64,000 nt of DNA, taken from contig CM034548.1 of NCBI GenBank assembly GCA_020055645.1, positions 42,710,296-42,774,295 of the forward strand. Direction: 5' to 3'. This document shows positions 38,200 through 52,658 of the stretch, piece after piece. The number at the start of each line of letters is the position of its first letter. Within the stretch, counting starts at the first letter, position 1. Under the pieces are notes generated by a model. It had not been told where the DNA came from. It saw only the letters and a program-made list of their open reading frames with translations, and did no database searches. The position numbers and the translations under genes were made by a program. Source of the DNA: Tomocerus qinae (Eukaryota; Arthropoda; Collembola; Entomobryomorpha; Tomoceridae).

Positions 38200-39308
38200 A
38201 TTAAAAATTGGGAATGGACCAAAAATGGGTATAGACCAAAAAGTGGGTAAAACTTAACTAGAGTTTTCTACGCAGGCAGGAGGTAGAGCAGTGAGATATA
38301 TATTATTATGTCAATGTTTTTCTGCACAGAGTGTATAGAAGGAATGGAAACCGTGAGAATGATGATGCAAAATATGAGTCATATGCACAGATATGGGATT
38401 TCTCTTGAATAGCACCCACGTGAGCACATCCACTTCAGCAAATGAACTAACTATTAGCTCAGCTGCTATACTCCTCCTGCCTGCTCCAACTGAGGAAACT
38501 TTTTTCCTATCCTGTTCCTCACTAACAAACTGAAAACTAAGCCAGCAACCGAATAACGAAGTGTTGATTACCCGGAAAAACCGAAAGCTTCTTTCTCCAT
38601 CCGTCAATGTGAACGTAAGTTGCTATTTTATCCAATAATTGCCAATTGTTTTCCTCCAATACATTATTGTTATTGAATTGTCACAACAGATGAACTTGTC
38701 AGGTTACTCTCGTAGTATTTATTATCATTTCCCATCTCAAACGTCACACTGTGCACACATCACAGCTGTATCCCTACGTTTTATTATGTAACTTTCAATG
38801 AACGGATATTATGATTTTGATTAGTACGTACTACGTACCCAATGTTTCACTTTCGGTCTTCATCTCTCTACCATTCTTCACCCCTCTCAATATAACTTAC
38901 AAATTAATGGTTTTGATCACACCAAAATAACGTTTATGTAACGTTTCTAACATTAAATGATCGGAACTATATATAATATACCATTATCCCCTAAAAGGAG
39001 CACAGTGGTCAGTGGTAATTAAACTGCGAATAATCAGTAATTAAATAAATAATTATTGTGAAGTGACTACTTGCCTTTGTTTGTGACTGGAAAACCAAAT
39101 CACTCTAAAATACTAAATAAAATTAATGTAGGAAGGAGATAGATGAATAATTACTATTGTCATTAAATTGTTTAAAATAAGCAAAATAATTTTATTTGAT
39201 TTACTACTTGAGTTTTGGGTTATTCTTGGTTAGTGTTTTTTCAAAAAGCACCAATTGCCATTCATCTGTGAAATGTGATTTTAAAAGATGTTTTTATCTC
39301 TTTTTCAG
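38200..39308 (+). other. Possible cnc upstream/5' leader region
   Basis: No convincing coding frame was found. At 38612 there is a strong plus-strand donor context (GAAC|GTAAGTTG) after a GC-richer stretch, which could end a 5' non-coding exon. Further on, TATATATAATATA at 38968 lies about 30-40 bases before CACAGTGGTCAGTGG, an initiator-like sequence. Both are candidates for alternative first exons or a promoter of the plus-strand gene downstream. The 98-codon minus-strand ORF at 38311-38607 is not supported by composition or context. Confidence 0.25.
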
Positions 39309-39434
39309 GATGAACCGAAAATAATAAACGATCGATACTTTCCGAAAATTTCAACTCAGAAAAGACATTTCAAACTAATCTTTACGATGTCGTTTTCTAT
39401 CTTCATTCGGGGACTACCGACTTAATGTTTTACG
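39309..39434 (+). other. Candidate 5' non-coding exon (126 nt)
   Basis: It is bounded by an excellent acceptor (ATCTCTTTTTCAG) and a donor (TTTTACG|GTAACT). It contains short upstream ORFs, including ATGAACCGAAAATAA and a 12-codon one starting ATGTCG, with no long open frame. The orientation is right for a leader exon of cnc, 5.6 kb upstream of its first coding exon. Transcript evidence would be decisive. Confidence 0.3.
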
Positions 39435-42400
39435 GTAACTATAAATTTATAATTATAATGGTGCCTAATGTCAATAATCAAATTTAATCTTGTGTATTGA
39501 AAGGTTTAAACTAGAATTAAACTGTTCAGATGTGAAAAGTTTATTGTCGTCATTAAGCTGTATAATGAAAGTCAGGTTAAGAATCAAATGAGGCTAATGC
39601 ATTTGACAGAGAACTATTGTAAGGATAATAAGTACGTTAACCCGTTTGTAGCAGACTAATAGAATAGATATATTGACTAAGTACGACATAAATTTTTCTA
39701 GCTCGTTTCAATTATAAATAACATTACATTATACGCATAACAGTGTCCATCAGCATCGTGTAGATATAACAATAATTTATTAACTAATAAAAATGAAATG
39801 TTCTCTTATATTATTATTATTTGTTCAAGCAGATATTGTAGAAATAAACCACTGACAATTTATTCGTTATATTAGTAGTGAGCACACTGGCCTCTGTTAA
39901 CTTATCTTTATAGATAATAATAATATGCTTTGATAAATAGTTTATAATATGAAAATAATTGAATTATAAACTTGTTTAATCTGAAATTAATTGAAAGGAT
40001 CTTCCAAAAGCCCATGATTTTGTACATTTACTTATCACAAGGAAGCTGTGGACGTGGTCTGATATATAAACGTTAATTCTTCTAAAGCTTTTCTAATTAA
40101 ATGATTCCAATGGAATGTTATTTTAAATATTATTAGAAATTTTAAAATTGACAGGCTATTTAGTCCTCAAATTTATAATATTCGCTAAATAACATATTTC
40201 TAGCTGGGTATTGTTTTTATGTAATCATTCCTAAGGCCAATTACTTTGAAGTTTGAATTCCAGAATGCAACAATAGATATTACAAATTACAGTAGGCATC
40301 TTTTAATTACAGTGTTCACTGCTTTCATCTGAGCGCTTGTTTGTAGACCGATTTCGATTGTACATCACGCTATTATATTAGATATTAAGTAAGCACTATT
40401 GTGTACTCAGTGTACTATGTACTATTAATACTTGAATCGTTTGTAGTGTAAAATTGATTCAATTATAATGACCGAAGTGAAGTTTATCTTAAATAATGTT
40501 GACACATGAATTTTTATGGATAATTAATATTATATTACTACTGAGTCTTTTGAATATGTGAATCGTATATTTTATAAATACGATTGATTTCTACTTTAAG
40601 TTGAAAGGAACATTTATGTAGCAAAAGTTAGTTATGGAAATGAATGGAAAACATTGACTAGAATTGGTCCTTGACTTGAGTAGATGTCGGTTGGGCATTG
40701 CTCTAAAAAAGAATTAATTAAGTAGGATGGTATTATAGAGTTATACATCTGTATAGGTACATATAGGTATGAATATCGTTTTCCAAAAGTCTTTCGCCAC
40801 AGAGTCCAGCCAGATGTAGTCTTGTAGTCCAGTAGGTGCAGGTGTGAGAATCGCGATAAGGCATTGTGAACGACTTTCCATTGCCAGTTTGGACGTTGCT
40901 GGATGTTGTTATGAGTCTTAGGTCTATGTAATTAGTAGGTGGACTTGTATCCGTTCACATTGTATTCTGGATAGGCAGGATGTGTTGGGAACTCGGAATA
41001 TTAAACTACCAGAATAGGTATCTGCGTTATATTTGTGTACACTCTATAGCAAAGTAGGGGGAGCAGAAAAGTAGAAAATTAAATAGCCTGCATCTGTTAG
41101 TTGTGTGCTTTTTTGCGATTTAAGCCTACGTAGAAATAAAGCTGTATATGTATAGCGAGTGGAGTAAGCATCAGGCATTGTCCAACGAAGTAGAAATTCA
41201 ACTTCAACTCCTTGCTTGGTTTTACCACACTTTATGCAATCAGAAATCAGAGTTCATTTACCGACTCAACGTCCATGAGATTAGAGTTAGTATCAAAGGC
41301 ACTGTCTTAAGCTCACATATTCACACATGCATGCATGCAACCTTGTTAGCATTTTATTTATACAGCTACATTAAACTTCAGAAAAACTTAGAAAAATCCA
41401 CGAGTTAAATCACCTACGCTTTCTGTAAATTTCATTTCATTTGTAAAACAATATATATTATGCAATTATCATAATATTTCTTATTTATAGCCACATCATT
41501 ACTCGCTCACAACTTGTAATTGTCATCAGAGTGACCAAAGTAAAAGGTTTCAAGCCATTATCAGTCCATATTCAATTTTATAGCAGTTGTGATATTTTGT
41601 GTAAAGGATAGTTAACGGAGCGAGATGCTTTTTATGGTAATTCATGGCTAACAATAATTACCATATCTGTCATCTGCAAGACTCAACTTTGGACTTGTCA
41701 TTTGGACATGTTCATTTTTGGCATACCTACTCGTGTACAGACGTAGAAACTTATCTCGCAATCCTGTGCTATTGCACCTGAACGTTACAACAGTTAAAAC
41801 TGTGTGCTTTATGTTCAGTAATATGTGTAAAAAGTAATTTATTTGTATACTCTCCCTTATGCTCATGTTTGCCAGATTTAAGTAGAATGTACTTGAGAAA
41901 TTATGAAAACTAAACTAAGGTTTTCTCTAATTGGTGCAGTTTATGGAATACTTTGAATGTCAGTGATACGATACAAAAAATTCTGATTTTCTTGAGTTGT
42001 CGGTCGGAGGATGTGAACGGGTTATTATTATGTAGGGATGTAAAACACCTCAGCAACTCAGTAGCCTACCTATAAAACACATTATTTAGTGTAGCATTTA
42101 AAGTATTCACTGTGAAAATTGGCACAGAGTGTTCATTATGTACGTAGACATCTTTCCATAGCTATAGCATTATTGCTCTGTTGCGCTGGGAACTTTATGC
42201 TCTCTGCTTCGTTCAAGTTTGTTCAGTAATTCAACTGTTCTCTATACTATAATATTATTGCTGTTGATCTAGTGGCTTTATAATATCTCTACGTGCTTTT
42301 TGGCTTACTTACTTGACTTGTTGATTGATAGTTAAGATATGTTATTATGAGTAGTACAGAAAGAAGGACGTAGTATGCATAGGTAGGTAGTCTGTTTGGT

Positions 42401-43684
42401 GCAATAGTCGAGTATGTATGTAGTGTGGCAGTAGACTACCCTGAAAGGAAGAGTATATTATACTTATCAGAGTACCTGTCCAGCACACGATAATATTATT
42501 AATATTTATTCTACGTAAAGCTAGCATTTATCCACATTGTTTTTTATGGTTTTTTACGCTGAGCATTGTGAAATCCCTCAATTATTGCAAGTTTGAGGAA
42601 AACTGCGACTTATTTCTATTCAGTTAGCATCGGCACTCGAAAACGCACATTCGTTTGTTCCATAGAGTCAATCTCTTCATTTCAACAGCATGAAAGGTGG
42701 GTGGGTTCATATTATAAGTGCCCCCATGTAAATTCTTTTAGACCCGACGATAACACATACACAAACAGTTTATTTGGCATAATTGCTGTCAGGCAGGCTT
42801 CGTCTGCATGGACAATCAAGCCGCATTTCAAAATTTCGTGGTATAAAAGTATATTTAAATAAATATGTATAATGTTGTTTTAGAAATATTCTATCTCTAT
42901 ATTGAATTCATCTTTCCCAATAGGCCTACAAAATGTTAATGAAATTCCAGTGTCAAAGACGGCAAATGTCAATAAACTCACGAGTCGTATTATATTTTGG
43001 TGCTGGTGTGACTGCTACATCTCATCCTTTTTATCTTATCAATAAACCAACATTTAAGATAAAGAGATGCATATTAGTAGCACTGTTTGCAGTTTTGCGA
43101 CATAGGGAACCCGCATGCTTATTACAACACTATATTGATATAGCTTAAATATTATCACATACTCAGCAAAATGAATCGTTTTTATACAAATATCTAGTCT
43201 TTATCTACTCTGGTGTGTCAGACGCAGTGCCTTCTTTCCTACGTTTCTTTGGTAGCATTCACTCTTAATTCTCAAGGTCATTTTAGGATTTAAATTTAGA
43301 TATCTGCTGATGAATAGAAATGAATTTTTGAAGAGCATTTCATCATCTTCATCTTGTGTGATTGTACCTACAGATTTTAGAGTTTGCCAAAATACATTTC
43401 ACGTCCTCAGTAAGCTTATAATATTATGTTGAAGTGAACAGTAACAATCATAGTGGATACAAATTATAAAGTAATATAATTGAGAAATGGCTATGTCCAT
43501 AATTTAAATACAATTTTTTGTATTCATACCATGTGAAAAAATGGTAGGTTATTCCATTGAGATACGTGACGTAATATCATGGAGTTGTAGTAATTCACTG
43601 AAATAGATACGTTATTTAAGCAGAAAGAGTCCCTGGACTAATCTTATTGAAGTTATAATGTTATTCTTTATTTATTATGCATAG
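39435..43684. other. AT-rich non-coding stretch
   Basis: No repeat family, RNA gene or ORF with convincing protein composition was found on either strand. ORFs of 60-90 codons here look like chance open frames. Probably intron or intergenic sequence upstream of cnc. Confidence 0.4.
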
Positions 43685-43850
43685 GAACTTCTCTGATGAG
43701 ATGTTTTTCATTGCTGAAGAAGTGACTCATCCTTGCTGTAATCTTGAGATTGCTTCTTCGAAGTTTGTCCCTGAGCGTATATCGTACAAAAACCTGAAGA
43801 CAGTAAAGAGACTGTTGAAGACTTTGCCATCTCGGCTTTTGGCCGAGTGA
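43685..43850 (+). CDS. Isolated exon-like ORF, unknown (54 codons)
   Basis: After a good acceptor (TATTTATTATGCATAG) a phase-2-type frame is open for 54 codons to TGA, with protein-like composition: NFSDEMFFIAEEV, CCNLEIASSKF, RLLKTLPSRLLAE. A donor-like TTTG|GTATGA follows the stop. It could be the last exon of an unseen gene, an exon remnant, or part of the cnc leader. I recognise no family. Confidence 0.25.
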
Positions 43851-43854
43851 CTTT

Positions 43855-45080
43855 GGTATGACGTTATTACTTATTGAGATTTTGTTTGTCTAAAACTCAT
43901 TTATTTGTACTATGAAACTAATACAATATTTAAAAAATGACTAAAACACTGCGGATTTTGTATTATGCTACCAAAAGAGAAAATTCGTAGCAATTTTGAT
44001 TTTAAATTGGCACAGTCTTTAGTTATCTAAAGATAAAAATAGCAATAAATCTCAGGTATATATCTAAAGTTAATCATACATTGTTGCATTTTTGGATTTA
44101 AAATAGTCAAATCGTGCCAATTTATATCTCAATTTCAAGCAGCCGTAGTACATGCCATATCTTTCTAAAAGTAATTTAATTCCACAATTAAAAAGTAACT
44201 TTTTAACAAAGTATGTTTTAAGCAGATAATTTGGCTTCTTTAGAAGTCAGTGAAGTGAAACAGTTTCGGTTGGTAAAGGCAATATAGAATGTATTTTTAG
44301 TCTTAATGTCTCGGTGTATGCAAATGAAGCTATGCAAAATGTCGTGTTATTGCTGCCAAAAAACGCAGTTTGTTTTTTGTTTACGTTTTGCGTAGCACTG
44401 ACAATTTTGTTTTGTTTTTCTAAAGAATTGCAGCATATTGACATCATCTGCGACTGAACACCAACTTGTTTTCTCAGGAAATGCTAAGAACAGGAACAGA
44501 GCTAAATAGTTCTCTCGAGTTCAAGGAAATTTATTGTGGACCAAGATCAAGCTAAACATCTGATAATGAGCCAACTTTAGTTTGCTCATGTGTACAATAT
44601 TCGAGGAAACAAGATTATTTCAACAAAACAATCAACTCAACGATCACAAAGGTTTTCAGTTTTATTTGTGTTGATATACATACAAACAATGTTCTTACTT
44701 ACCTCCTGGTTGTTGTATTTTCTTGGGTTGCAATTCTATTCTGAAAAAATATCCAAAAAGATATTATTTCGGAAAAGCTTTCCGTCAACTTTGAGAAAGT
44801 AAACTTATAATTAAGAGATAACCAAGATATGAAATTATAACCCAATTTTCTTTTGATTTATAGAAAGAAGAAAGGCTGCTCATTTATAATCGACTCAAAA
44901 GTACAAGACGATAATTTAACAAAACAATAACTTGGATTTTTAAAAAGTTACTCGTCCTGTGAAACTACTCCGATCTCATTACTTTGGTGTTGTTAAAGTT
45001 CCAAACTTGTGATAAAAATTTAAGTGTTTAAATAAGCTAAAAAAAGTTGTCAGCCCAGTCATTGGTTTCAAACACCAATC
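43855..45080 (+). other. Upstream/5' leader of the first cnc coding exon
   Basis: No independent gene was seen. No in-frame coding continues upstream of the cnc ATG at 45081. The last 100 bases before the ATG are unremarkable AT-rich sequence that would serve as 5' UTR. Confidence 0.35.
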
Positions 45081-48000
45081 ATGGTGGCCCCAAAGAAAAG
45101 GATTACAACGGACTTGCTCCACATAGCATTAGTGCTTGCTCTTCTTCGTGGAGACGCCCGTCATCCGATGCGATATGATCTCTCTTACCATTACATAAAT
45201 GAGCTGAATTACACATCAGATCATATTCTAGGACCCAGTTGGGCCTACACACAGGCAAGATTTCACTATAACCAGTACGATTCGCCCAATATTCAAGTGA
45301 AAGGAGTGCCGATACCTCCGGATGATTACATCGACGAAGATTTTGAAAATGCCATTCTGGAGGAGATCAGAGCTATTACTCTACGGCGGTTAACTTTCAA
45401 TCTTCGTCATGCTTTTAAGGCCGCTGCATTCCAGGATGTTACTGCTTACTTGGTGAGCAATACCACCAATGTACCACTCAATAACAACGGATTTGTGGGA
45501 TTTTCCAATGCACAAACGTCTTCTGACACTGTGGGAAACACCAGCCCAACTCTGCCATCGCCAGTGAATATTCCAAATTCGGTCCAAAATGAAAATTCAA
45601 CGGATTCGTTAGGCAGTGATGAAAATCGGACGGAACCGGACGAGGTCTTGGCATATTCCTCCAGCGGATTTCAGTCAGAAAATGAAGATGAGTGCCCTCT
45701 TACTTACGAAGTACATCCGTTTGAAGAGGACATTGCCGACGAAAATATCGACGCGGATCTTAATGCAGATCTGGATATGGCCAATGTCGTAAGTTGCTTT
45801 TTATCAGATTTATGAAATTAACTTTTTTATAATTGTGTCATCGAATTGGCCCTACCTTTCTGCTATTACTATTCGTACATTTTTAACTTTGGCATCGTTT
45901 TTGTCAGGAGTTAGAACATAGAGTGGTGTAATTAATGTAATAATATTAATAACAGATTCCCTTGTCGGCCCTTGTACGCTTATCTAAAAATATTATCTTG
46001 TTCCTTCGTGCGTGCTAAACAAGTGCGGCATGTTATGGCACAGATTCATTTAATTCATAAATGATAATTGTAGTAAATAAACTATTATCAGCTAGATTAG
46101 ACATTATTTGATGTATATATTGCCATTTAACTTATCTATTCCTACTCACCTCATGAAGAAGTCAACCAGTTGTTCGTAGATATTTTATATCATGCAGAAA
46201 CCGAGCGTGTTATTTAAGTTGGCATTTATGTATCATTTAGAGAGATTAGAGAGTTCATGTAAATGTCAAAGTCAAAGTCAGTGGTAGAGATATTTACGTT
46301 GGCGGGCTGAAACAGACTATCCTCAACAGAAAAGATTATTCTTCTGACGTTTAGCTGGCGCTCGAGTGGTTTGCGTTAATGCGGCACTTCTTACAATAAT
46401 TGTTACCAACTGATGTATGTGAGAGAGTGAGAAAACGTCTAGTCTAGCTGGCTACTTTTATTTTAACCTTTTCATGTGCCTATAGAAATTTTCTATGCAT
46501 TTTTGCAAACTTGTCAGAGAGTAATTGACTAATGTTGTCTTGAGATCCTTATTTAACATTATTGTGAATTGCGAGAATAATTATTTAATTTTTATGAACA
46601 ATAGTCAATCACTTTAAATTCAGTATTAAAGATATACCTTTCCTGTAAATGAAAAGAAAAATAGAAAAGTTATTTCCTGTTAACCAACTTATTTTTTCTT
46701 AATTTTACGGCATTACATCTCAATTTTGCAATGTTTTGCAGTTTCGCAGTGTTAACGCTTTTAAATTTTTAATTACTTTCCTGTAAATGAAAAATTAACT
46801 TTGCATAATATTTAGTTGTGTAATTCTTCCTGTATATTTACATAGATTCAAATAGTTTGCGATTTGATTTCAAACCCGAAATGAAATTAGCTGATAATGC
46901 TTTTTCAAAGTTTTCTATTTAGCAACCGATATTAAAAGACGTCATAAGTAGGAATCTAAATTTAGTCTTGCAATGCAAAATGTTCAATTACATTTTTTGG
47001 CGTAGTGTTTATTTTTCCATTGTGTTTCGTTAATAATTAATTAGTAGACAATAGTAGTAAACTAAAAGCCGAATTCCTTACATAGATATATAAACTCGTG
47101 GAATACTGACTAAATTGAAATAACGATTCAGATTCACATAACTTTAGTTGCTACATGGTATGCTTCAGCAGATAGTGTTTACAATATGCCACAGTGAATA
47201 CACTTAATAAATGTTTTGTACTAGGAGAGAAGGAAGGAAATCGGTTGCATATTGAAAGTGATATAAGAGTCAGTTGAATTTTTATGGAATTTACGATAAT
47301 ATGTATAGCGGCAAACAATATCGATTGGTGATCATTCATTCGGCGGAGAAAATAAATAAATATTTTGAGATGCAATGCTATGGTTGTAGAGGTAGAGTAG
47401 AAGATGATGTATTATCTGTGAAAGTATGATAGACTGGGCTAAGTACATGAGAATCGTGTGCAACGTCTGAGAATAATGATTCAAGAAGATATATTAGCTG
47501 CAGAGACATTATTTAGTGTTGAGCCCTTTGAGGCTCACTTTTTACATTGGACCATTGTGAGGCAGTCTGAAATGAGAAAGGAGATAGTTGGACATTGGAC
47601 ACAGTACGTATTGTGATGTGGAGATAACAGAGAAGAGGTACAACTGTAGGACGACACAATGAATGTAAAGTTGACAGATATGCGAAGGATAAGACGGAGG
47701 GCCTAAGATCATTGGAAAAGCATTCGGATGATTTGTGAGGAGTTGAAATTAGTGGATTGTGTTTGTAGTATTTGTAATAAGTCGCTGTGGTTGCGGCGTG
47801 TTCTAACTAAAGGACCACCTTCTCTCAAATGACTCGGCTCTGACCCCTCCACTTCTTCCATTCAAGAGATTTAGTGCACCTTTGAAATGAATCCATTTAT
47901 CAACTCATTTTGACACCTTCCCAATACTAAATAGTCGCATCTCCTCTTCTTCAAAACATGTCCCATGTCCTACCCTTATAAGTCCTATTCGTACAAATAT

Positions 48001-51000
48001 TATATGCACTACTAAATATACTTGGGATGTAATATATCATTAAATCAATAGTAACAATAAGCATACACAATATACTCAATAACATACAACATACCCTCCA
48101 AATTCCTCCAATAAGGAAGTGCAAATTAGAATAATTAAAAAAAATACGACTGTTAGCTATAGTTATAAGACAAGACTTAGTTATGATTTACCTATTTAGT
48201 TTTATTTATAATAATGTCAAATAATCTACTGAACAATTTGAGGCATTAGCTCTGGCTGGCTCTAGTCAAAACACAGAATTAAGGAAATTTCTCAAACTTA
48301 AGAAACATTAACCAGTTTGTTAGGATGTAGAAAAGAACAATGAAAATAGAATCAACCAGAATAACTCATTCGTTTTGGCTTAAAAGTATATAAGTGTAAT
48401 TTACGGATATGTTGCAGCCTTATATTACTATTTTGAGGCGACAATATCAATATTAACGAAACCTGTCAAATACGGCGAGCTGTTAGTAGATATCGTAGGC
48501 TATTAAATCCTAATATAAAGGGGATTATGTAAAATAGGAACCTATTTATTTTGCATCCAAGGATTAATAACGTTTGTGTGTGTGTGTAGGTGTAATAGGT
48601 ACATCTTAGTATATTTTGAATCGTAAAGATTTCGCTCAATAGTAAAATAGATGAAATTAAAAGTGGTCTCAGAAATAGTATTCCTTGTATGTAGCTTGTG
48701 ACTGCGAACAAAGTTAAGTAAAGCATGAGGACTTTGTCTGCCCTGAGCCTGGTGATGATGAGACGGCAATCTTTTTGACCGATTCATGGTGTTCGCTTGA
48801 ATCGCATTGCATTTCGCCATTGTAGTCAATGCACAGACTATAGAAAACTAGACGCAAGCTCAGCTATGCACTTTGTTCATTGTCAATCAGTCAAAATCTG
48901 TTTGCATACAAATGATGAAAATGAGTCACTAAAGTTAAGTGTGCAGCAAGTCAATGAATATCAAAGACGTTAGATGTTATGCACATCTTTTTCGCAAAAG
49001 TACATAAGGATTGTGGTATAGAACGAGATGATTTAGTTAGATTTAGTGGACCACAAATACCTGAAGCGCTAGTATTATATAATCATCAAAAATTGCAATA
49101 TATATGGAAGTCAGATAGTAGCTGCTGTTAATTAGGAGTGGATGTGAATATAATGAGCCAAATGTTGACTAAGGCCAAGGCTTGGAGTATTTTTGCTCCT
49201 CAATGTCTATTCATCTCCATTCATTGTAGAGAATAATGGAGCAATCTGGTTTGGTCAGCATGATGATGACGATGACTTGCCGGGTAGAGATTCCTCTCAG
49301 TTATGTCAAGTCAAAGTTGACTTAAGGTTGCTGAGGCATTGCTCGCTGTCTACGATGCAAAGCAAATATTGAACTGGATTCCGAATTTTGGAAGAATCAC
49401 AATGACTCAACAAGAGTCCACCCTCTATAAGAATAATAGCCACTTCATATCACAACAAGATGATGCAGTGTTTTCCTCATTCCGTCAACAATGCTCCGTT
49501 CTTCTTGCATTTCATCTCCAGCTCATGAATGAGTTTTGGTATTTGATGTCCCACATTTCAAACTGCTTTCGGATATTAGTCCGCGTTTGAATCTGTGCTC
49601 AACTTCACTCTTCCTCTCCGTCTCCTCGGCTTTCCCCCGCTAATTCGGGCCATTCTGCCAAATTCTGTTCTACTACTCAGTTATTTACAGTGCGCAAATC
49701 CAGGAGTAAAGAAAAGGCTGTGGTCATCTTTCCATATCATCGGTCAAACGCATGCCTCAGCAGTAGCTTACGAGACTACAACAGAATTCTCACTGATTAT
49801 TCTTGGAAATATCAGTTGCCTGTAGACAGTTACTATTCTTGTGTCGTCTCTTGAATAGCTGCCAAATATTTACTACTACTTACCTGTAATTTGCTATTGA
49901 ACATTTCCTGCAAGATTTATGACCATTCATTTATTTCCATATTACTATGCTATAAATAGTTAGCGACTGTTGTGGTTTTGGTTTAGGACTAGTGGCAAGT
50001 CCTGAATAAGAGTGATAAGATAACAGTTTCCCTATTTCCCATACATGGAAAAGGGTACAGTGATTAAGAGTAATGATTGCAGCTTACTGATTTCTCTTGT
50101 GTGGTGTAAACTTTTGTGGTAGGTAACTTAACTGTAAATCTATATTTAGTTTACAGAGACTTATGTCGAGCAGTAAAGCTCCATTCTGAATTCAAAACTT
50201 TTTGAAGTGAGATACAGAAAGGAAGGGCAAAAGTTAATTTGACTTGGATATTAATTTGTGTGCTGAATTTTTATGGAATAGCAACCAGAAGATGCTCTTG
50301 CAATTCTATTTAACAATAGAGGAGAAGACGCCTGGAGTGGACCCGGCAGTTATGGATTACCTTCACAATTTGACGAAGGCGCTGCTGGATTTGACCCGGT
50401 TGCCGGACCGTCAACGGATTACAACGATGTGGAGTTTGACACCCTGGACGATCAATTGGTGTGGGAGGGAGAAGATTTCCGCCCATTTGATTTTAGTTCC
50501 TTCAAGGTAATTTCTTTTTTATTCCTACTTGAAAAGGATGAATAAGTCTATGCTTAAATGGGTTGTGCATGTTGTTCAAAGTAGATGCGGTAAATGGAAG
50601 TTATGAAATAAATATTTAAAATGGAAAAAGTGTGCAGTTAAAAAACTCTGTTTGGAGGTTGTTTGCTATGTTGAATTTTAACGTAAAAAATTGAATGTAG
50701 TCGAAGGTATTCTTGAGCTGAGCTCAAAGTCAAGAATGCACACCTTAACCTCGGATGGAGAGCTCAATTTTGATTGTGAATGACAAATGTATTCATCAGA
50801 GACTAGATGAACAATTTAAAAGAGAAAAGTCGCATGTATTCATGTAGTTATCAACACTTTACATTTACGTAAGCTTGCGTATGTACGAGTCCTCCCCTCA
50901 TGCATGAATGTTACATTATGTTAGCTAATCAAGATGGAGTCCTTGAAAGATCTCACAATCAGCCAGGTTGTGGGTAGGTAAGAATGAAGTTCATAAAAAC

Positions 51001-52658
51001 ACAATGGAGTAGCAATATAATGCACACGTTTAGTTTGTGGGGCTCCAAACAGGGCTTGTTGTTGGAAGATTCATTCTCTCGTCTTCATACACCCCCAACT
51101 TTTATGCTTTTTTGTTATACTTAATTTCATAATTTTCAGTCCTTAACTATCCAATTTAAAAAACAGTTTTAAATTGATAAAATAAATAATTTTTTTGCCT
51201 ATTACATCAGTCTCCAAATGTTTTTGCGTTCTTCGGCTTGATTGCCTTTTGTTTGCCATATTACATTACATACAGTACTTACCTAGATCGGAATATCATG
51301 GGAGTAAATGACAGAAGAAGCTGCAGTACAAAACAGAATGTGTGAGATTGAGAATAGAGTTTAAGGCCTATAGCCGGAGGACTAGGAGTCAGGCAAAGAA
51401 GAGATTAATGGTCAATAAGACACAGTTGAGATGTTAGTGGGAAAAATAGAGACTCCTCCTTCTTGAGATTCCAATGGAATGGCTCCTTACGCGAGTTAGA
51501 CTAACTTTATTGTGTCTGCTACATCTCTTCCTTCTATTCAATAGGGAAAAATTAAACTAAATATCACTTCATTTTTCTAACTTTCCTGTCTGGTGATGTA
51601 AAAAGCTATATTATGTCCTCTCTATTGAATTCATTTATGCTGTGTCGTATTTCATTATATAAATAACTGCTAGGGAAAATGGATAGTACAAATATTGGAC
51701 AAAATAAATATCCATGAAAATACCCTGGTTTCATACTCCGAATTTTCACCACCTCTATATTTTCTATTCTCTTTTTACAGCCAAGTACAAGGCGCTTATA
51801 ATAAAACAGAGCAAATGAAACTCAAATGTTTTGCAAAGGGCACACCACACATTGCATACTTTTTTATCTTTATAGTCAGGATCTCATATTACACATTGCT
51901 CAAATCGTTCACTACAATAACAAATTTAATTGGTATTCATTGAATTTTTCTAAATATTTTTCTCTAACATGACTTATATTATTCTATAGCAAAGAAGTAT
52001 CTCAAAGTACATTATTTATATCCAAAAACACGCCAGCCACTATGTTCTTATTATCACTCATAAAATACCATCAATATGGTGTGTATTTTATTCAGATTTC
52101 CGGTCATAACAAGTTGTAAATTTCTTTGGTCTAGGTGCTAACTGATCTTTATAAGTTCTGTGTTGACAATAGGTTAGGTTACTAACTAGCTGCACAGTAT
52201 GACGACGTTTCGCGAAATATTATTAAATAGTGCGAAATAACTGGAGTAAGACTAGCAGTCTTTTTCTCTCGTAGCAATTTACTTCATGCTCATTCATGGT
52301 GAGAAGTGCAACTATAGCTGTATTATGGTGAGATACTCATTAGTATTGCACGTAGCCGGAATATTATATTAATAATTCAATCTCATTTAATAATATTCAC
52401 GTTATTAGCCAAATTTTGCTCTTTGAACGAGCATGTAGCAGGAATATTTAGCTGCATATCTTTTAAAAGTAAATCTTTCCATTTTCGAAAGCATCCAATA
52501 CAGTGTGCGGAAACCCTAAAGAAACTGATAAGAATATTTTTGCATTGATTAAAATATTAATGTGATTGCTATAAATGAATTTGTTTTCTTTCATTAGGAA
52601 TTTGCGGATTGTTCGGAAGAAGAAATGATGAACTTCATCTCACCCTATGCTATGCACA
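45081..52658 (+). CDS. cnc: Cap-n-collar (CncC / Nrf-type) transcription factor, 5' part, three coding exons, continues beyond window
   Basis: Coding exons are 45081-45788 (708 nt), 50282-50506 (225 nt) and 52598-52658 (61 nt, ending phase 1); the first two introns are phase 0 with consensus ends (GTC|GTAAGT, AAG|GTAATT, TTCATTAG|GAA). The N-terminus has a hydrophobic stretch, LLHIALVLALLRGD (residues ~12-25), like the ER-anchoring NHB1 of Nrf1. HILGPSWAYTQARFH closely matches the Nrf1 box ILGPSSAYTQTQFH. Then come Asn/Ser-rich and acidic stretches of transactivation type (DENIDADLNADLDM, DYNDVEFDTLDDQ). The acidic WEGEDF around residue 297 recalls a degenerate Keap1-binding ETGE box, but no perfect DLG or ETGE was found. 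The exons read here give 331 residues. The CNC and bZIP domains must lie past 64 kb. The product is the long, stress-responsive isoform type that acts with small Maf proteins. Confidence 0.85.
45789..50281 (+). other. cnc intron 1 (4.5 kb)
   Basis: AT-rich sequence without a convincing gene on either strand. It contains a short (TG)n tract at about 48574-48587. Small ORFs (60-95 codons) overlap each other on both strands and look random. Confidence 0.6.
50507..52597 (+). other. cnc intron 2 (2.1 kb)
   Basis: No repeat, RNA gene or nested coding region was recognised. It ends at a strong acceptor, TTTTCTTTCATTAG. Confidence 0.6.

Noticed and set aside
38311..38607. 98-codon minus-strand ORF
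   Set aside because: Composition is not distinctive, there is no splice or promoter context, and a plus-strand donor suggests the region is leader sequence instead.
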